Below, piece after piece: positions 63,581 to 64,000 of a stretch of DNA of 64,000 nt. Position numbers and translations under genes: made by a program. The notes under the pieces were generated by a model. It was given only the letters and a program-made list of their open reading frames with translations. It made no database searches and was not told where the DNA came from. Position 1 is the stretch's first letter, and every line of letters begins with the position of its first letter. Source of the stretch: Solihabitans fulvus (lineage in GTDB: Bacteria; Actinomycetota; Actinomycetes; Mycobacteriales; Pseudonocardiaceae); NCBI RefSeq assembly GCF_008386585.1, contig NZ_VUOB01000002.1, forward strand, positions 62,001 to 126,000, read 5' to 3'.

Positions 63581-64000
63581 ATGATCGCTACGGCAACCGC
63601 TCGCCCTGCCCGTCTCTCGATAGCCGGGCACGGCCGTTTCGTCGCGGCGATCGTCGTTGACTCGGTCGGCACGGGGGTCTTCATCCCCGTCACGATGCTG
63701 TACTTCCTGGCGACAACCTCGCTGTCGCTGGTGCAGGTGGGCGCGGCGCTGACGGTCGGCGGGCTGCTGGCGCTCCCGGCGGGCCCCCTCGTCGGCGGGT
63801 TGGTCGACCGGTACGGCTCCAAGCCGGTGCTACAGGCGGCCAACCTGGCCCAGGCCTTCGGCTTCGCCGGGTATCTCGTCGCGGACCACACCTGGCAGAT
63901 CGCCGTCTGCGCCTGGGTGAACAGCGCCGGGCGCGCGGTGTTCTTCGGCTGCTACGGCGTGACCGTCACGGCGCTGGCCGCTCCCGGTGACCGCGAGCGC
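63581..64000 (+). CDS. MFS transporter, N-terminal fragment
   Basis: First 140 codons of a gene cut by the window end. Four membrane helices, with LVGGLVDRYGSKPVLQA as the motif-A-like loop between helices 2 and 3. Probable drug or metabolite exporter of the MFS. Divergent from the NTF2-like gene, 137 bp apart. Confidence 0.85.
   Translation, partial: MIATATARPARLSIAGHGRFVAAIVVDSVGTGVFIPVTMLYFLATTSLSLVQVGAALTVGGLLALPAGPLVGGLVDRYGSKPVLQAANLAQAFGFAGYLVADHTWQIAVCAWVNSAGRAVFFGCYGVTVTALAAPGDRER

Overview
This is a GC-rich window from an actinobacterial chromosome, most likely a filamentous member of the Pseudonocardiales. The evidence is very high GC with strong third-position bias, frequent GTG starts, a complete Pup-proteasome locus, ESX/type VII secretion genes, an AfsR/SARP-type regulator, and gene order matching the hisG/hisE-recB-trmI-mpa-dop-pup-prcBA-pafABC-tat segment known from Mycobacterium and relatives. 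No genus is assigned because no 16S or marker search was possible.

Layout. 1-3.8 kb: the end of a type VII secretion locus (eccD tail, eccE, eccB) followed by a NarL-type response regulator. 3.9-11.7 kb: accessory genes (secreted NTF2-like protein, AfsR-like regulator, acetyltransferase, flavodoxin-like oxidoreductase with divergent LysR, PAC2 protein, HAD phosphatase, small membrane protein). 12-13.1 kb: hisE-hisG. 13.3-16 kb: a membrane-anchored PD-(D/E)XK-like protein overlapping a CadD-type transporter, then a channel-like protein. 16-23.1 kb, minus strand: a compact operon that I recognise as the actinobacterial SCO2524-SCO2523-SCO2522-SCO2521 set (including a variant P-loop ATPase), ending in overlapping acetyltransferase and tyrosine-phosphatase genes, with a GNAT-membrane fusion upstream. 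This is the best candidate for an undescribed system. 23.3-27.8 kb: ABM protein, AEC and MFS transporters, thioesterase, RecB-like nuclease. 27.8-34.8 kb: site-2 protease, trmI, three tandem paralogous membrane proteins, then arc/mpa. 35-41.6 kb: accessory genes including one frameshifted gene and an orphan ABC permease. 41.9-45.4 kb: dop-pup-prcB-prcA. 45.6-50.8 kb: SH3-like secreted protein and a glycerol operon (glpF-glpK-glpD plus an IclR regulator). 50.8-52 kb: a decayed PAP2/diacylglycerol-kinase gene carrying an IS200/IS605-type remnant. 52-63.5 kb: pafA, accessory genes, pafB-pafC, a small membrane protein, tatC, a lipid kinase, an NTF2-like protein and the start of an MFS transporter.

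How they work together. Dop deamidates Pup, PafA ligates it to targets, Arc/Mpa unfolds pupylated proteins into the PrcBA 20S core, and PafBC is a WYL-type DNA-damage regulator. The glycerol genes import, phosphorylate and oxidise glycerol; matching palindromes in front of both glpF and the iclR gene suggest one regulon. HisE and HisG act in the first steps of histidine synthesis.

Recurring small-scale structure: at least nine genes start 6-8 nt after a TANNNT -10 element (leaderless-type starts), and at least six gene ends carry short tandem duplications at or just after the stop codon. All family names come from reading translations and recalling motifs; no database search was run.
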